A stretch of DNA of 64,000 nucleotides from assembly GCF_000223905.1 (NCBI RefSeq), contig NC_015944.1, forward strand, positions 186,001-250,000. Reading direction: 5' to 3'. The notes below the pieces were generated by a model. It was not told where the DNA came from and ran no database searches. It worked only from the letters and a program-made list of their open reading frames with translations. The DNA comes from Haloarcula hispanica ATCC 33960. GTDB lineage: Archaea > Halobacteriota > Halobacteria > Halobacteriales > Haloarculaceae. Numbering within the stretch: the first letter of the stretch is position 1; each line of letters opens with the position of its first letter. Shown here in pieces: positions 9,236 through 18,608 of the stretch. The translations under genes and the position numbers were made by a program.

Positions 9236-9406
9236 GTACACGTTTGAGAGTGTTATTTACCGAAATTGTTTGCTATCTGGATTTAGGCGATTGTTTCTGC
9301 ACGGAACTAGATCCGCGAATCCGTTGGAATAACAGACATATGCTTGTTAGCCGCAGGCAACTACTGGGATAGAAATCGGAATGTGTGGTGCCACACGCGC
9401 CATAGT

Positions 9407-9416
9407 GCTTATATCC
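9407..9416 (+). promoter_or_regulatory. Putative TATA box, leaderless promoter of the SMC-like gene
   Basis: GCTTATATCC ends about 22 bp before ATG 9438. This spacing fits a leaderless transcript and decides the start over the in-frame upstream start at 9381, which lies before the box. Confidence 0.6.
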
Positions 9417-9437
9417 GTCACTCGCACACACCGAAAT

Positions 9438-11396
9438 ATGGGTTCACTCTCGGTATCTGGGGAGGTGGCTACGTTCACCGTCGAAAAAATCGGGGGGATC
9501 GACGAGACGACAGTCGAGGTCCCACCAGGGGTGACTGTGCTCCGAGGCCGGAACGCGACTAATCGGACATCGTTTCTACAGGCGGTGATGTCCGCTCACG
9601 GGAGCGAGTGGGCGAGCATCAAAGGTGACGCCGACCAGGGGCACGTCGAACTCTCACTGGGGGAGGAGACGTACACCCAAACACTGACCAGAACGGACAA
9701 CGGGGTTACCGGGTCGGGCCTCGGCCTGCTCACTGACCCGACGGTTGCGGATCTGTTCGCGTTCCTGCTCGAAGACAACGAGGCCAGACGAGCCGTCGAG
9801 CGGGGTGAGGACCTTCGCGAGATCATTATGCGGCCCGTCGACGTGGCGTCGATCCACCGACAGATACGTGCGGCCGAACAGCGCAAGGAAGAGATCGATG
9901 CGGAACTCGATCGTATCGCGTCGCTCAAGCGTGACCTCCCGGATCTCGAACGGCAACAGGCAACTCTGCGCGACGAGATCACTGAGACCAGAGACAAACT
10001 CCAGCGCGTGGAGGACCGAATCGACGAGCGGGACGTGGATTTCCAGACGACCCAGGAAAACAGGGACGAACTCGAAACGGCCCTCGATGAACTCCAGGCG
10101 ACTCGATCCGAACTGAAACGTGTGCGAAACGATATCCAGTCAGAACAGGAGAGTATCGCGGCACTGCGCGACGAGCGAGGGAGCCTCGCGGTCGAACGAT
10201 CCGGGCTTCCGGAATCGCCGGACGAGCGACTCGAAGCGCTCGAATCGGACATCGACCGGCTTCGAGAGCGCAAACGAGAGCTCTCAGAGTACACCACCCG
10301 ACTGCAGAACGTCGTCGGGTTCAACGAGGAACTGCTGTCCGGCGAGCACCGGGAGATAACCGACGCTATCGACGCAAAGCCAGAAAGTGTGGGTGACATC
10401 ACGGACCAGCTGTATAAGGGGTCAAAGACGACCTGCTGGACCTGTGGCTCGCGAGTGAAACCGGACCGTATCGAGTCGACGCTCCAGAGTATGCGTGACC
10501 ACCTTCAGGAGACGGTCACGGAGATCGACGATATCGACGATGAACTCGACGAACTGACCGACCGACGTGACGAAATTGCGGAGACGCGCACGCGAGCGCG
10601 AGAACTCACCGCCACGATTGAGGAGGTCGACGCCGAAATCGAGCGCCGGCAGACGACTGTTGTCGACCTCCGAGAGCGACGCAACAACCTCTCCGCCCGC
10701 GTCGAGGAACTCGAGGAGCGGGTCACCTCGCTCCGAACCGAAGAGTTCGACGAAGTGCTCGAACTCCATACGAAAGCGAACGAACTGGAGCTGGAACTGG
10801 ACCGGCTCGAATCCGAACGAGACGAGGTACGCGAGGAGATCGCCGACATCGAGTCGGACATCCGCCGAAACGACGAACTGGCTGCCCAACGGGAAGACGT
10901 GGTTGACGAGCTGATCGACCTCCGGTCACGTATCGACCGCCTCGAAGCCGAGGCGACCGACCAGTTCAACGAGAAGATGGACGACCTGCTCGATATTCTC
11001 GGCTACGGCAACATCGAACGGATCTGGCTCGAACGGACCGACACGCCCGATGACCCGGTCCATAACAGCGACGACAGCGTCACTGGATCGACGTTCACGC
11101 TCCACGTCGTCAGGAGTACCGACGGTGGAACTGTCTACGAAGACACTGTCGGCCATCTGAGCGAGAGTGAGCGGGAAGTGACCGGGCTCGTGTTCGCACT
11201 CGCCGGCTACCTCGTCCACGACGTGTACGAGGACGTCCCGTTCATGCTGCTTGACTCACTGGAAGCCATCGATGCGGAGCGCATCGCCTCGCTCGTCGAG
11301 TACTTCGCGGAGTACCCCACCTATCTCGTCGTCGCGTTGCTCCCCGAGGACGCGCAGGCGCTTCCGGATAGTTACAACCGGATTACGGATATCTGA
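9438..11396 (+). CDS. Archaea-specific SMC/Rad50-related coiled-coil protein with zinc hook
   Basis: A 652-residue protein with an SMC layout: an N-terminal head (1-150), two long coiled coils rich in Glu, Arg and Leu (about 150-310 and 345-530) and a C-terminal head half. The coils are joined by TTCWTCGSRVKP, a CxxC zinc hook (Cys333, Cys336) like that of Rad50. The ATPase motifs look degenerate: the P-loop position is LRGRNATNRTSF, with Arg instead of Lys, the signature region is HLSESEREV, and the Walker B-like stretch is PFMLLDSLEAID. It is convergent with rdfA, an arrangement I recall for this haloarchaeal family. It probably acts as a scaffold or regulator rather than a classic DNA-repair ATPase; that is inference. 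Confidence 0.8.
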   Translation: MGSLSVSGEVATFTVEKIGGIDETTVEVPPGVTVLRGRNATNRTSFLQAVMSAHGSEWASIKGDADQGHVELSLGEETYTQTLTRTDNGVTGSGLGLLTDPTVADLFAFLLEDNEARRAVERGEDLREIIMRPVDVASIHRQIRAAEQRKEEIDAELDRIASLKRDLPDLERQQATLRDEITETRDKLQRVEDRIDERDVDFQTTQENRDELETALDELQATRSELKRVRNDIQSEQESIAALRDERGSLAVERSGLPESPDERLEALESDIDRLRERKRELSEYTTRLQNVVGFNEELLSGEHREITDAIDAKPESVGDITDQLYKGSKTTCWTCGSRVKPDRIESTLQSMRDHLQETVTEIDDIDDELDELTDRRDEIAETRTRARELTATIEEVDAEIERRQTTVVDLRERRNNLSARVEELEERVTSLRTEEFDEVLELHTKANELELELDRLESERDEVREEIADIESDIRRNDELAAQREDVVDELIDLRSRIDRLEAEATDQFNEKMDDLLDILGYGNIERIWLERTDTPDDPVHNSDDSVTGSTFTLHVVRSTDGGTVYEDTVGHLSESEREVTGLVFALAGYLVHDVYEDVPFMLLDSLEAIDAERIASLVEYFAEYPTYLVVALLPEDAQALPDSYNRITDI

Positions 11397-11436
11397 TCCT
11401 GTTGTGGTCCCCCCAAAGACCGAATCTACTGAGCGC

Positions 11437-12033
11437 TCACTCACAGTCACAGCCGCCGCGGTCGAGAAGGTCACTGATGCCGTAGCGTGTCCCGCAGTCC
11501 TGACAGCGAATATCGATGCTCACGAACACTCGGTACTCGCCGACAGTGAGTTTGTCAGCGGTGTTCAGTCGGTCGACCGTGTCCCGGACGATTGTCTCGA
11601 CGCGGCTGCGGAGGCGGTCTATTGTCCCGCGTTCCTGCTCGACCTGTTCAGTTTCGGATTCAGGCTCGTAGCTCACATCACGAACCTCTGTGAGATAGTA
11701 CCGAATCGCCTGATACGTGACGAACTGGCTTTCCAGCGTATCGACGTCGATACCTGCCCGTTCGAGTCGGTTCCGCGCTTCGATCCGTTTGCCCGCACTG
11801 ACGTCGTCGTCCGTCAGGAGTCGATAGAAGTTCGCCGGTTCGCCGTCGATGACGTCCATGCCCGAATTGCGGATTGCAGCCACAAGCAGCGCTTGATTGA
11901 ACCGATCAGCGAGGTCACGGAGACTCTGCCGTTCCCTATTCTTCCCGAGCCACGCGTGCTCCAGTTCCGTTCCCATCGACGTCAGTCCATACGTTTCGAT
12001 CAACTGTGCGACTTTCGACTGCGCTGACCCCAT
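11437..12033 (-). CDS. rdfA: Rod-determining factor RdfA family protein
   Basis: A 198-residue haloarchaeal protein. The N-terminal part (GSAQSKVAQLIETYGLTSMGTELEHAWLG) resembles the family now named RdfA, described as a rod-shape determinant in Haloferax. The middle is charged and helical. The C terminus has a likely zinc-binding group: CQDCGTRYGISDLLDRGGCDC. ATG 12033 is taken as the start because it opens the conserved region; an in-frame start at 12096 would add 21 basic residues. It faces the SMC-like gene with a 40-bp gap. The family name is from memory and was not confirmed by a search. Confidence 0.7.
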   Translation of the reverse strand: MGSAQSKVAQLIETYGLTSMGTELEHAWLGKNRERQSLRDLADRFNQALLVAAIRNSGMDVIDGEPANFYRLLTDDDVSAGKRIEARNRLERAGIDVDTLESQFVTYQAIRYYLTEVRDVSYEPESETEQVEQERGTIDRLRSRVETIVRDTVDRLNTADKLTVGEYRVFVSIDIRCQDCGTRYGISDLLDRGGCDCE

Positions 12034-12342
12034 TATCGCCAGAACGCGTCGATCCGGTTTAGCCGTTTTGTTGCGATATCTGCGTCTCTCCACCACTTAG
12101 CAGCCATACTTCTTGGTTCCAGAAGACATCACTCACAGGGATGTATTTGACCGCGGATGTGTATAATATAAGCCAATAGAGCCGAATATAGTTACATAAG
12201 GCCTGAATTCGCAGATATACAAGTACCGAATACGATAGAAAGTCGCTCCTCGATCTATTCTTCGGGATATCTGGTACGCTCTCGGTAACGTCCATCTACC
12301 ACGAGAATTTTATACCTGACATTACAAGCGGGAAATTACACG
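12034..12342. other. AT-rich divergent intergenic region
   Basis: 309 bp lie between rdfA and the first lipoprotein gene. It is clearly more AT-rich than the flanking genes, with several TATA-like strings (ATAATATAAG near 12165, ACATAAGG near 12195). It should hold promoters for both divergent units. No gene, RNA or repeat was recognised. Confidence 0.5.
12308..12315 (+). promoter_or_regulatory. Putative TATA box of the lipoprotein pair
   Basis: TTTATACC lies 28-35 bp before ATG 12343, consistent with a leaderless mRNA for the two-gene lipoprotein operon. Confidence 0.6.
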
Positions 12343-13035
12343 ATGGTCCCCTCCACTCGACGTACCCTCCTCCACAGCGCATGCGGGCTAGCGACGATGC
12401 TGGCCGGCTGTAGTGGAATGTTCGAGGGCAGCGACGAATCAACACGCACCGCTTCCGAAAACGATGGCTCGACCGCTCCGAGAGCTGGCATGGAGTCCGA
12501 CCCGGCGGCAGTTGTCACACGCGTTGACGCCGACCGGCAGCCTGTCTGGCTCGACGATGGAGACGGTCGGCCAACCGAAAGCCAGCATTCCCATCGATTG
12601 GAGTCCAAGATTATCGATACGGAATCTAAAGCGGACCGGCTCGCCGTCGCCGGAGACGTGGACAGTTCGCTGGTCGAAACCTTCCTCGACGAGACTGACT
12701 TCGACACGGAAACCGTCTACGTCCAGAACGTGATGATCGAGGAGTGCTTTCGACTAACGCTCTGTCAGGTCAGCTGGACGACGAACAGCGTCTCGACCGA
12801 CTACGGCCGAGTGAGTCGCCCCTACGACGAACCCTGCACAGCAGGCAACAAGGTGTACGCGGTGTGGTTCATCCGGATTCCCGATACAGTCAACGCCGAC
12901 GACATCTCCAGTTACTCCTCCTCCATCGGTGGGAGCGCCTGTGACAGCCAGCGAGTCGATGCCGAGGGCGAGGGCGGGGGCGGGTCAGCCTCGGATAGCG
13001 ACCGCCGAACCCAGACTGGTGGTGAGCAGGCATGA
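12343..13035 (+). CDS. Predicted Tat lipoprotein of unknown function (I)
   Basis: A 230-residue protein not recognised as a known family. The N terminus is a twin-arginine lipoprotein signal: RRTLLHSACGLATMLAGC, with Cys24 the expected lipidated residue. An acidic linker follows, then a domain of about 150 residues with several cysteines (IEECFRLTLCQVSW, EPCTAGNKVYAVWFIRIPD, GGSACDSQ), and finally a Gly/Ser-rich tail. It should be exported folded and anchored outside the cell. It overlaps the next lipoprotein gene by 4 bp (ATGA), so the two are coexpressed and may form a complex. Confidence 0.75.
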   Translation: MVPSTRRTLLHSACGLATMLAGCSGMFEGSDESTRTASENDGSTAPRAGMESDPAAVVTRVDADRQPVWLDDGDGRPTESQHSHRLESKIIDTESKADRLAVAGDVDSSLVETFLDETDFDTETVYVQNVMIEECFRLTLCQVSWTTNSVSTDYGRVSRPYDEPCTAGNKVYAVWFIRIPDTVNADDISSYSSSIGGSACDSQRVDAEGEGGGGSASDSDRRTQTGGEQA

Positions 13036-14342
13036 CCGACGACACGTCCGCGACGGGCGGGGAGTCCGGTCGGATGACCCGCCGTGGTGTGCTCGCCCTG
13101 GTTGGGGCCAGTGCTATCGCTGGTTGTAGCAGTATCGACAGTCTGGGTGGGGAACGCGAGGCAACTATCGATGCCTACAATCTGCCCGATGTCCCGCGCG
13201 ACGAAGAGCGAGAATCCCCTGTCTCTCCTTCGATCCCGGTCGACATCACAGCGGAGCATTTCGACGCCGCGAGGGAGCGGATACGCTCGCTGCTAGCGAC
13301 GCTTCCCACACCGTTGGGCCCCGAAGAAATCCCGAACGGTCACATCCGACAGCACCTGACAGATGCCGCCAGTGACGCCTCAGACGGCCTCGACGATGCG
13401 CGGACGGCCCGAACCGGGTTGATGGCGCTCCGGTCGTTGCGTCGCGCTCGCGAAAACGCCCGCTACGCCGCTGCGGGGTGGAGTGTTGTCGAGAGTGGCC
13501 GTACCGCTGCTCCGCTCCGAAACGAGCACGAAAGGACCGTGTCTGCGGCCCACGAAACCCGGCAGAAGCATGACTACATCGGGATTGACCCGGTGCGCGC
13601 GGCGCTAGTCCACGCCCGTATCGAGACGGGACTGGAGCGGGCCAGTGACATGGACGTCCTACCCAGAGAAGAGTCGGAGTTACTGTCGGTCGCCGAATGG
13701 GGTGAGACGGCCGAGTCGGCACAGGCGTATCTCGACGACGCTCGCCACCTGCGGGCGCGGTTCGCTGCTTCGCTTCCATCCGATGCTGGGACAGTCAGGC
13801 CGACGCTGACAGATGCAGCAGAAACACTGCTTGTGGACATCCGCGACAGGCAGGCGGACCTGCCGCCGGAAACGGCCGCTGACGAGCGATCTCCGGGACA
13901 GATGGTTGTGGACGAACTCCGCTGGGAGGTGGAGAGCGGTCTCAGCCGCCTCACTGATGCCGTCGGACCCGCGAGCGCTGTTGTCGATGCGAACAGCCAG
14001 ATCGCCCGGTTCCGAGCGCTTGACCGCATTCAGTCACGTCGGGAGGCGGACGAACTCGCTCGGCCATCGGATGCGAAAACGGTTCGAGACATCAGACAGA
14101 CCGCGTACGGTGCACTCACCGCGGCCCTTGAATCGACTTCACGGTCAGCACTGGCCCGGACAGTTCTCGTCGACGCCGGCCACAAGGTCATGGCCGCTGA
14201 CCGTGAGTTAACACATCATCAAGGAGAGATATCGGCCACCACGCTCGATAGAAGCGTTGCGGACTACTGGCACGCGACGGCACTCGCCCGTTCAGTGTCG
14301 GCAGCGACGCACCAAACAGTCCGGGCGCTGCAGGCCGACTGA
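13032..14342 (+). CDS. Predicted Tat lipoprotein of unknown function (II)
   Basis: A 436-residue protein with a Tat lipoprotein signal TRRGVLALVGASAIAGC. ATG 13074 is an alternative start right at the signal, but ATG 13032 overlaps the previous stop. The mature part is mostly helical, rich in Ala, Arg, Asp and Glu, without predicted membrane segments, and resembles a bundle of long helices (for example AARERIRSLLATLPTPLG, ESGLSRLTDAVGPASAVV). I do not recognise the family. Being translationally coupled to lipoprotein I suggests a shared surface function. Confidence 0.75.
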   Translation: MTDDTSATGGESGRMTRRGVLALVGASAIAGCSSIDSLGGEREATIDAYNLPDVPRDEERESPVSPSIPVDITAEHFDAARERIRSLLATLPTPLGPEEIPNGHIRQHLTDAASDASDGLDDARTARTGLMALRSLRRARENARYAAAGWSVVESGRTAAPLRNEHERTVSAAHETRQKHDYIGIDPVRAALVHARIETGLERASDMDVLPREESELLSVAEWGETAESAQAYLDDARHLRARFAASLPSDAGTVRPTLTDAAETLLVDIRDRQADLPPETAADERSPGQMVVDELRWEVESGLSRLTDAVGPASAVVDANSQIARFRALDRIQSRREADELARPSDAKTVRDIRQTAYGALTAALESTSRSALARTVLVDAGHKVMAADRELTHHQGEISATTLDRSVADYWHATALARSVSAATHQTVRALQAD

Positions 14343-14796
14343 AACGGCACGACAACAGCGCCACAACTGCTTCGGCGATCGTCGACCACGCGCCGCCACA
14401 CTGTTATGTAGTTCCTTCTTCACAATATCCCTCTGATACTGATAGGCTCTGTGAGCTAATGTTGGTACGATTGTTATTCTCGGCCCCGTGGACGGCCAGC
14501 CCGACATCGAATGGGCTGTCGCTCTTCCTGAACTGCACCGCCCTATAGAAATCGGGACCGAAGCAGCACCCACCGCTATCAGCGCGAGTGATGTCGGGAG
14601 ACCGGTGACAGAGCGGACTCTCAAGGTTCAGGCAATGACTTCGGCCTGCTCTCTTGGTATTACTCAGCGGGTATAATACACGACAGTAACAGTCGGTGAT
14701 CTCTCTTGGCGTGAAATCATGACGTTACCGTTGTCATTCGAGCACGGGGTAGTGAGGACAGCGGCGTGGTACGTCACGTCATCCCGTTTGGCTGTA

Positions 14797-15075
14797 ATGG
14801 ATTCCCGGGAACAGGAGCCTGCACATCAATACGATACTGCGACCCAACTGACGGAGGACTCTCAGGCCGGGTCGAAACCGGTCATGCGTACCTTCGATCC
14901 GGAGACCGAGACGACGACCAGAGAGCGCGTCGGAACCATTCCAACGGACGGCACAAAACTCATACCATTGGTTTTTTTACAGAATGAGTATTCTGCCCGT
15001 CCCTCCGACTCTGAAACGTCAGCGTGGCCCCGTCGACGCGACTACCGAACAGAAACAGGGGTTTGTAGCTGCTGA
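14797..15075 (+). CDS. Doubtful small reading frame
   Basis: A 92-codon frame starting MDSREQEPAHQYDTATQL. The first 60 residues are acidic and polar, as in haloarchaeal proteins, but the rest (after about 14970, across a poly-T tract) loses this character. It may be the front of a decayed or frameshifted gene. No family was recognised and no promoter is clear. Confidence 0.2.
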   Translation: MDSREQEPAHQYDTATQLTEDSQAGSKPVMRTFDPETETTTRERVGTIPTDGTKLIPLVFLQNEYSARPSDSETSAWPRRRDYRTETGVCSC

Positions 15076-15118
15076 CTCCCTGAACAACGAACGATTTCCG
15101 GCGGTCTTCGTCCCAGTG

Positions 15119-15129
15119 GTATATAAATC
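15119..15129 (+). promoter_or_regulatory. Putative promoter of the dehydrogenase-etfBA operon
   Basis: GTATATAAATC is a strong TATA-like box about 125 bp before ATG 15255, implying an untranslated leader of roughly 100 nt, unusual here where many transcripts look leaderless. GGGTGAG at 15242-15248 could serve as a ribosome binding site. Confidence 0.5.
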
Positions 15130-15254
15130 GCCGCAGAACTGTGGTCCTTGCTTCTTTCCGGAAAGGGGCCACGCTCAAAACGGATGATGTTGAGAGCTAT
15201 CACCACGAGCGGCGAGAGTACAGTTCGGTCCGCCAGCATACGGGTGAGACCGCG

Positions 15255-17789
15255 ATGAGTTCGAACTCGCTGCCGTCAGCGGCGAAGACAGTACTCATCG
15301 GTGGCGGTATCGTCGGAAACAGTCTCGCGTACCATCTCGCCCGGATGGGGCGAGAAGACATCTCGATTCTGGACAAGGGGCCGTTTCCCGACCCCGGTGG
15401 GTCGACGGGTCACGCCTCGAACTTCCTGATGCCGGTGGAACACTCGAAGGAGATGACCCACCTCACCCGACGGAGCATTGAGCAGTACAAGGACATGGAC
15501 ACGTTCACCAACAGCGGCGGTATCGAAGTGGCACGCACCGAGGCACGGGTCGAGGAACTGAAACGCCGAATCCAGTCGGCGAAGGCGTGGGGCGAACCGG
15601 CGGAGCTGTTGACCCCCGAGGAAGTCGAAGCGCTCGTACCCTACGTCAACACTGACCTCGTCAAGGCGGGGTTCTACAGCACGGGGGCGGGCACGTGTGA
15701 CCCGCTTCGGGCCGGTGAAGTGATGCGAGCGCGGGCCGACGAGTACACTGATGGCGGCCTGCACGTCTCGCCCAACACCGAAGTGCTCGACCTTCACGTC
15801 GAAGACGGGTCGATAGCGGCCGTCGAGACCGACCGCGGGACCGTCACGGCCGACGAGGTGGTCATCGCGGCCGGGCTCTGGAGCCCGAAGTTAGCCGAGA
15901 TGGCCGGCGTCGAGATCCCGCTGACACCGGCGGTTCACCAGATGGTCAGCGTCGGCCCGATTTCCTTCTTCGAGGATTACGAGGGCGAAATCTCGTTCCC
16001 GGTCGTCCGCGACATGGACACCCAGATGTACGAGCGCCAGCACGGGAACGACCTCGAAGTCGGGTCGTATCAACACCGGCCGATACTCTGGGACGTCGAG
16101 GACATCCCGTCCATCGACGAAGCGCCGCTGTCGCCGACGCAGCCACCGCTGACCGACGACGCCTTCGAGCAGTCGATGGCCGACGCGCTGGAGATCGTCC
16201 CGGAACTCCTCGACGACCCCGAAGCCGGCATCCGCCACGAGATCGACGGCCTGCTCTCGCAGACGCCGGACGGTGCGCCACTGCTGGGCCCGCTGCAGGA
16301 CGTCGACGGGCTCTGGTCGTGTGCCGCGATCTGGATCAAGGAGGCCCCGGCCATCGGCGAGGCGGTTGCCCAGTGGATGACGCGTGGCTGGTCGGATATC
16401 GACCTCCACGGGGCCGACGTGAACCGCTTTTACGAGTACGGGAACTCCCGCTCGTTCGTCAAAGACCGGGCCAGCGAAGGGTTCCAGAAGATATACGACA
16501 TCGTCCACCCGGCCGAGCAGTATCAGTCGGCGCGGGAACTCCGGACGAGCCCGTTCTACGAGAAGCAGGCCGACCTCGACGCGGAGTTCTTCGAGGCCGC
16601 GGGCTGGGAACGGCCCCAGTGGTACGAGTCGAACAGCGACCTGCTGGACCGGTACGAGGACGAACTCGCCGAGTTCCGACGGCCGAACGAGTGGGACTCG
16701 CGGTGGTGGTCGCCAAACATCCTCGCGGAACACCTCCACACCCGCGAGCACGTGTCGATGATCGGTGACATGGGCTTCAGCATCTTCGACTTCCGCGGGT
16801 CGGACGTCGTCGACTACCTCGAACGGATGGCCGTGGGCCGCATCGACGTCGACGTCGGCAAGACCGTGTACACGCCGATTCTCGCCGAAAACGGCGGCTT
16901 CGTTTCGGACCTGACAATCGCCCGACTCGGCCCCAAGCACTACCGAGTCGTCACCGGCGGCGCGGCGGGCGGGTCCGACCGGTCCTGGTTCGGCGGCCAC
17001 ATCCCAGACGACGCCGACGTGACGATGATCGACCGCTCCGAGTCGCTGTGCACGCTGGGCGTCTGGGGACCGAACGCCCGCGATATGGTGGAGGGCGTCA
17101 CCGAGGAAGACATGTCCCACGACGCGTTCGAGCCGTACACGGCACAGGAAATCACGGTCGGCGAGGTCGACGCGTGGGCGATGCGGCTCTCCTACATCGG
17201 CGAGCAGGGCTGGGAGATCTACGCCCCGATGGGTCAGGGCCGCCGGCTCTGGGACGTGCTCTGGGAGGCCGGCCAGGACCACAATGTCCGGCCGGCCGGC
17301 ATGGGTGTCTACGGGACGACCGGCCGCCTGGAGAAGGGGTACCGGCTGTTCGGGCACGAACTCGAACTGGAGTACAACCCGGCGGAAGCGGGGCTGACCT
17401 TCCACGGTGTCAAGGACGCCGATTTCATCGGGAAGGAAGCCTACGCAGAGGCTATCGACGAGGAGAATACGGCCACGCTATGTACGCTGTCCGTTGACGA
17501 CCACGCGCCAGAGGGCGGCGAGCGCCGCTTCATGCTCGGGAACGAACCGGTCCTCGATGAGAACGGGGACGTTCTGGTCGACGACGAGGGTCGTCGGTCG
17601 TACGTCACCAGCGCCGGGACCGGCCCGAGCGTTGGCAAGCACCTCCTCATGGCGTACCTCCCGCAGTCCCACGCCGAGGAAGGGCGGAGCCTCCAGGTCG
17701 AGTACATGGGCCAGCAGTATCCGGTGACGGTCGAAGTCGTCGGGAGCCGGCCGCTGTTCGACCCGGAGAACGAGCGCATCAGGAGCTAG
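15255..17789 (+). CDS. FAD-dependent oxidoreductase / GcvT fusion (dimethylglycine or sarcosine dehydrogenase type), copy 1
   Basis: An 844-residue fusion. Residues 1-390 are a DAO-type FAD domain (VLIGGGIVGNSLAYHL) with GGSTGHASN, where His53 matches the histidine that binds FAD covalently in dimethylglycine dehydrogenase. A linker domain follows, then from about 495 a GcvT folate-binding domain (AENGGFVSDLTIARL, RLSYIGEQGWEIY) and the GcvT C-terminal barrel. Expected reaction: oxidative N-demethylation with the C1 unit passed to tetrahydrofolate, giving methylene-THF. It is followed at once by etfB and etfA, the natural electron acceptors. Of the three copies it is the most divergent. Exact substrate unknown. 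Confidence 0.88.
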   Translation: MSSNSLPSAAKTVLIGGGIVGNSLAYHLARMGREDISILDKGPFPDPGGSTGHASNFLMPVEHSKEMTHLTRRSIEQYKDMDTFTNSGGIEVARTEARVEELKRRIQSAKAWGEPAELLTPEEVEALVPYVNTDLVKAGFYSTGAGTCDPLRAGEVMRARADEYTDGGLHVSPNTEVLDLHVEDGSIAAVETDRGTVTADEVVIAAGLWSPKLAEMAGVEIPLTPAVHQMVSVGPISFFEDYEGEISFPVVRDMDTQMYERQHGNDLEVGSYQHRPILWDVEDIPSIDEAPLSPTQPPLTDDAFEQSMADALEIVPELLDDPEAGIRHEIDGLLSQTPDGAPLLGPLQDVDGLWSCAAIWIKEAPAIGEAVAQWMTRGWSDIDLHGADVNRFYEYGNSRSFVKDRASEGFQKIYDIVHPAEQYQSARELRTSPFYEKQADLDAEFFEAAGWERPQWYESNSDLLDRYEDELAEFRRPNEWDSRWWSPNILAEHLHTREHVSMIGDMGFSIFDFRGSDVVDYLERMAVGRIDVDVGKTVYTPILAENGGFVSDLTIARLGPKHYRVVTGGAAGGSDRSWFGGHIPDDADVTMIDRSESLCTLGVWGPNARDMVEGVTEEDMSHDAFEPYTAQEITVGEVDAWAMRLSYIGEQGWEIYAPMGQGRRLWDVLWEAGQDHNVRPAGMGVYGTTGRLEKGYRLFGHELELEYNPAEAGLTFHGVKDADFIGKEAYAEAIDEENTATLCTLSVDDHAPEGGERRFMLGNEPVLDENGDVLVDDEGRRSYVTSAGTGPSVGKHLLMAYLPQSHAEEGRSLQVEYMGQQYPVTVEVVGSRPLFDPENERIRS

Positions 17790-17832
17790 CACAGCCAGTG
17801 AACCGAACGCAATCGAACGAGGGAGACACGAC

Positions 17833-18606
17833 ATGGACACCGTAGCCTGCATCAAACGCGTGCCGGACACCGGCGCGAAAATCACACTGACCGACGACGA
17901 ACAGCGAATAGACACGAGCCATCTGGGGTTCACGATATCGCCCCACGAGGAGTGCGCCGTCGAGGAGGCCATTCAGGTGGCCGACGACCACGACGGGACG
18001 GCCACCGTGATGTCGCTCGGATCGGTGGACGCCGACGAACAGCTCCGGACCGGGCTCGCGATGACGGCCGACGAGGCGACGCTGCTGGAAACTGACGGGG
18101 AAGAGTGGCGGCCCCGCGAAACGGCGGCCGCCCTCGCAGACGCTCTGAGCGGCGACGCCGGCACCGATCCGGAGTTCGACCTCCTCCTGTTCGGGAACGA
18201 ATCGGCCGACGTGGCGAACCACCAGGTCGGGGTTCGCGTCGCCGAGCGGCTGGACGTGCCGTTCGTCGCGGGCGTGTCAGACCTGACGATTGAGGACGGG
18301 ACGGCCGTCGCCGAGCGCGACGTGACTGGTGGGACCGAGGTGTACGAACTCGACCTGCCAGCGGCCGTCGGCGTGAGGGAGGGGCTCAACACGCCCCGCT
18401 ACGCCTCGATGCGCGCCAAGATGCAGGCGCGCAAACAGTCGATCGGGCGGCAGGACCCAGTCGCCAGCGAGTTCGACGGGGGTATCGAGAAAGTCCGGTT
18501 GGAAGCGCCGGAGAGCACGGAGGGCTCGGCCGAGGTGCTCGGCGATGGATCGGACGCCGTACCCGCAGTCGTCGACCTGCTCCGCGACGACCTGGAGGTG
18601 ATCTGA
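17833..18606 (+). CDS. etfB: Electron transfer flavoprotein beta subunit
   Basis: A 257-residue ETF beta subunit. It begins MDTVACIKRVPDTGAKI, and the family signature region REGLNTPRYASMRAKMQARK is intact near residues 180-200. With EtfA it forms the FAD/AMP heterodimer that carries electrons from flavin dehydrogenases to the respiratory quinone pool. It starts 43 bp after the upstream FAD/GcvT fusion gene and ends 2 bp before etfA, so this is a dedicated dehydrogenase-ETF operon. It is not fused to a ferredoxin-type module, which argues against a bifurcating complex within this locus. Confidence 0.93.
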   Translation: MDTVACIKRVPDTGAKITLTDDEQRIDTSHLGFTISPHEECAVEEAIQVADDHDGTATVMSLGSVDADEQLRTGLAMTADEATLLETDGEEWRPRETAAALADALSGDAGTDPEFDLLLFGNESADVANHQVGVRVAERLDVPFVAGVSDLTIEDGTAVAERDVTGGTEVYELDLPAAVGVREGLNTPRYASMRAKMQARKQSIGRQDPVASEFDGGIEKVRLEAPESTEGSAEVLGDGSDAVPAVVDLLRDDLEVI

Positions 18607-18608
18607 CT

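Larger units (their letters stand above)
14343..15254. other. Long intergenic region (912 bp)
   Basis: No convincing gene fills this stretch. It contains a doubtful frame at 14797-15075, a run of seven T at 14970-14976 that may end transcription, a 22-bp sequence at 14456-14477 that recurs near 61730, and the TATATAAAT promoter of the next gene at 15119. It may be a decayed gene site. Confidence 0.5.

Noticed and set aside
14719-14796. Upstream extension of the doubtful small frame
   Set aside because: The added residues are hydrophobic and aromatic without haloarchaeal character.
15891-17405. 504-codon frame opposite FAD/GcvT copy 1
   Set aside because: Antisense shadow caused by codon bias; no recognisable domain.
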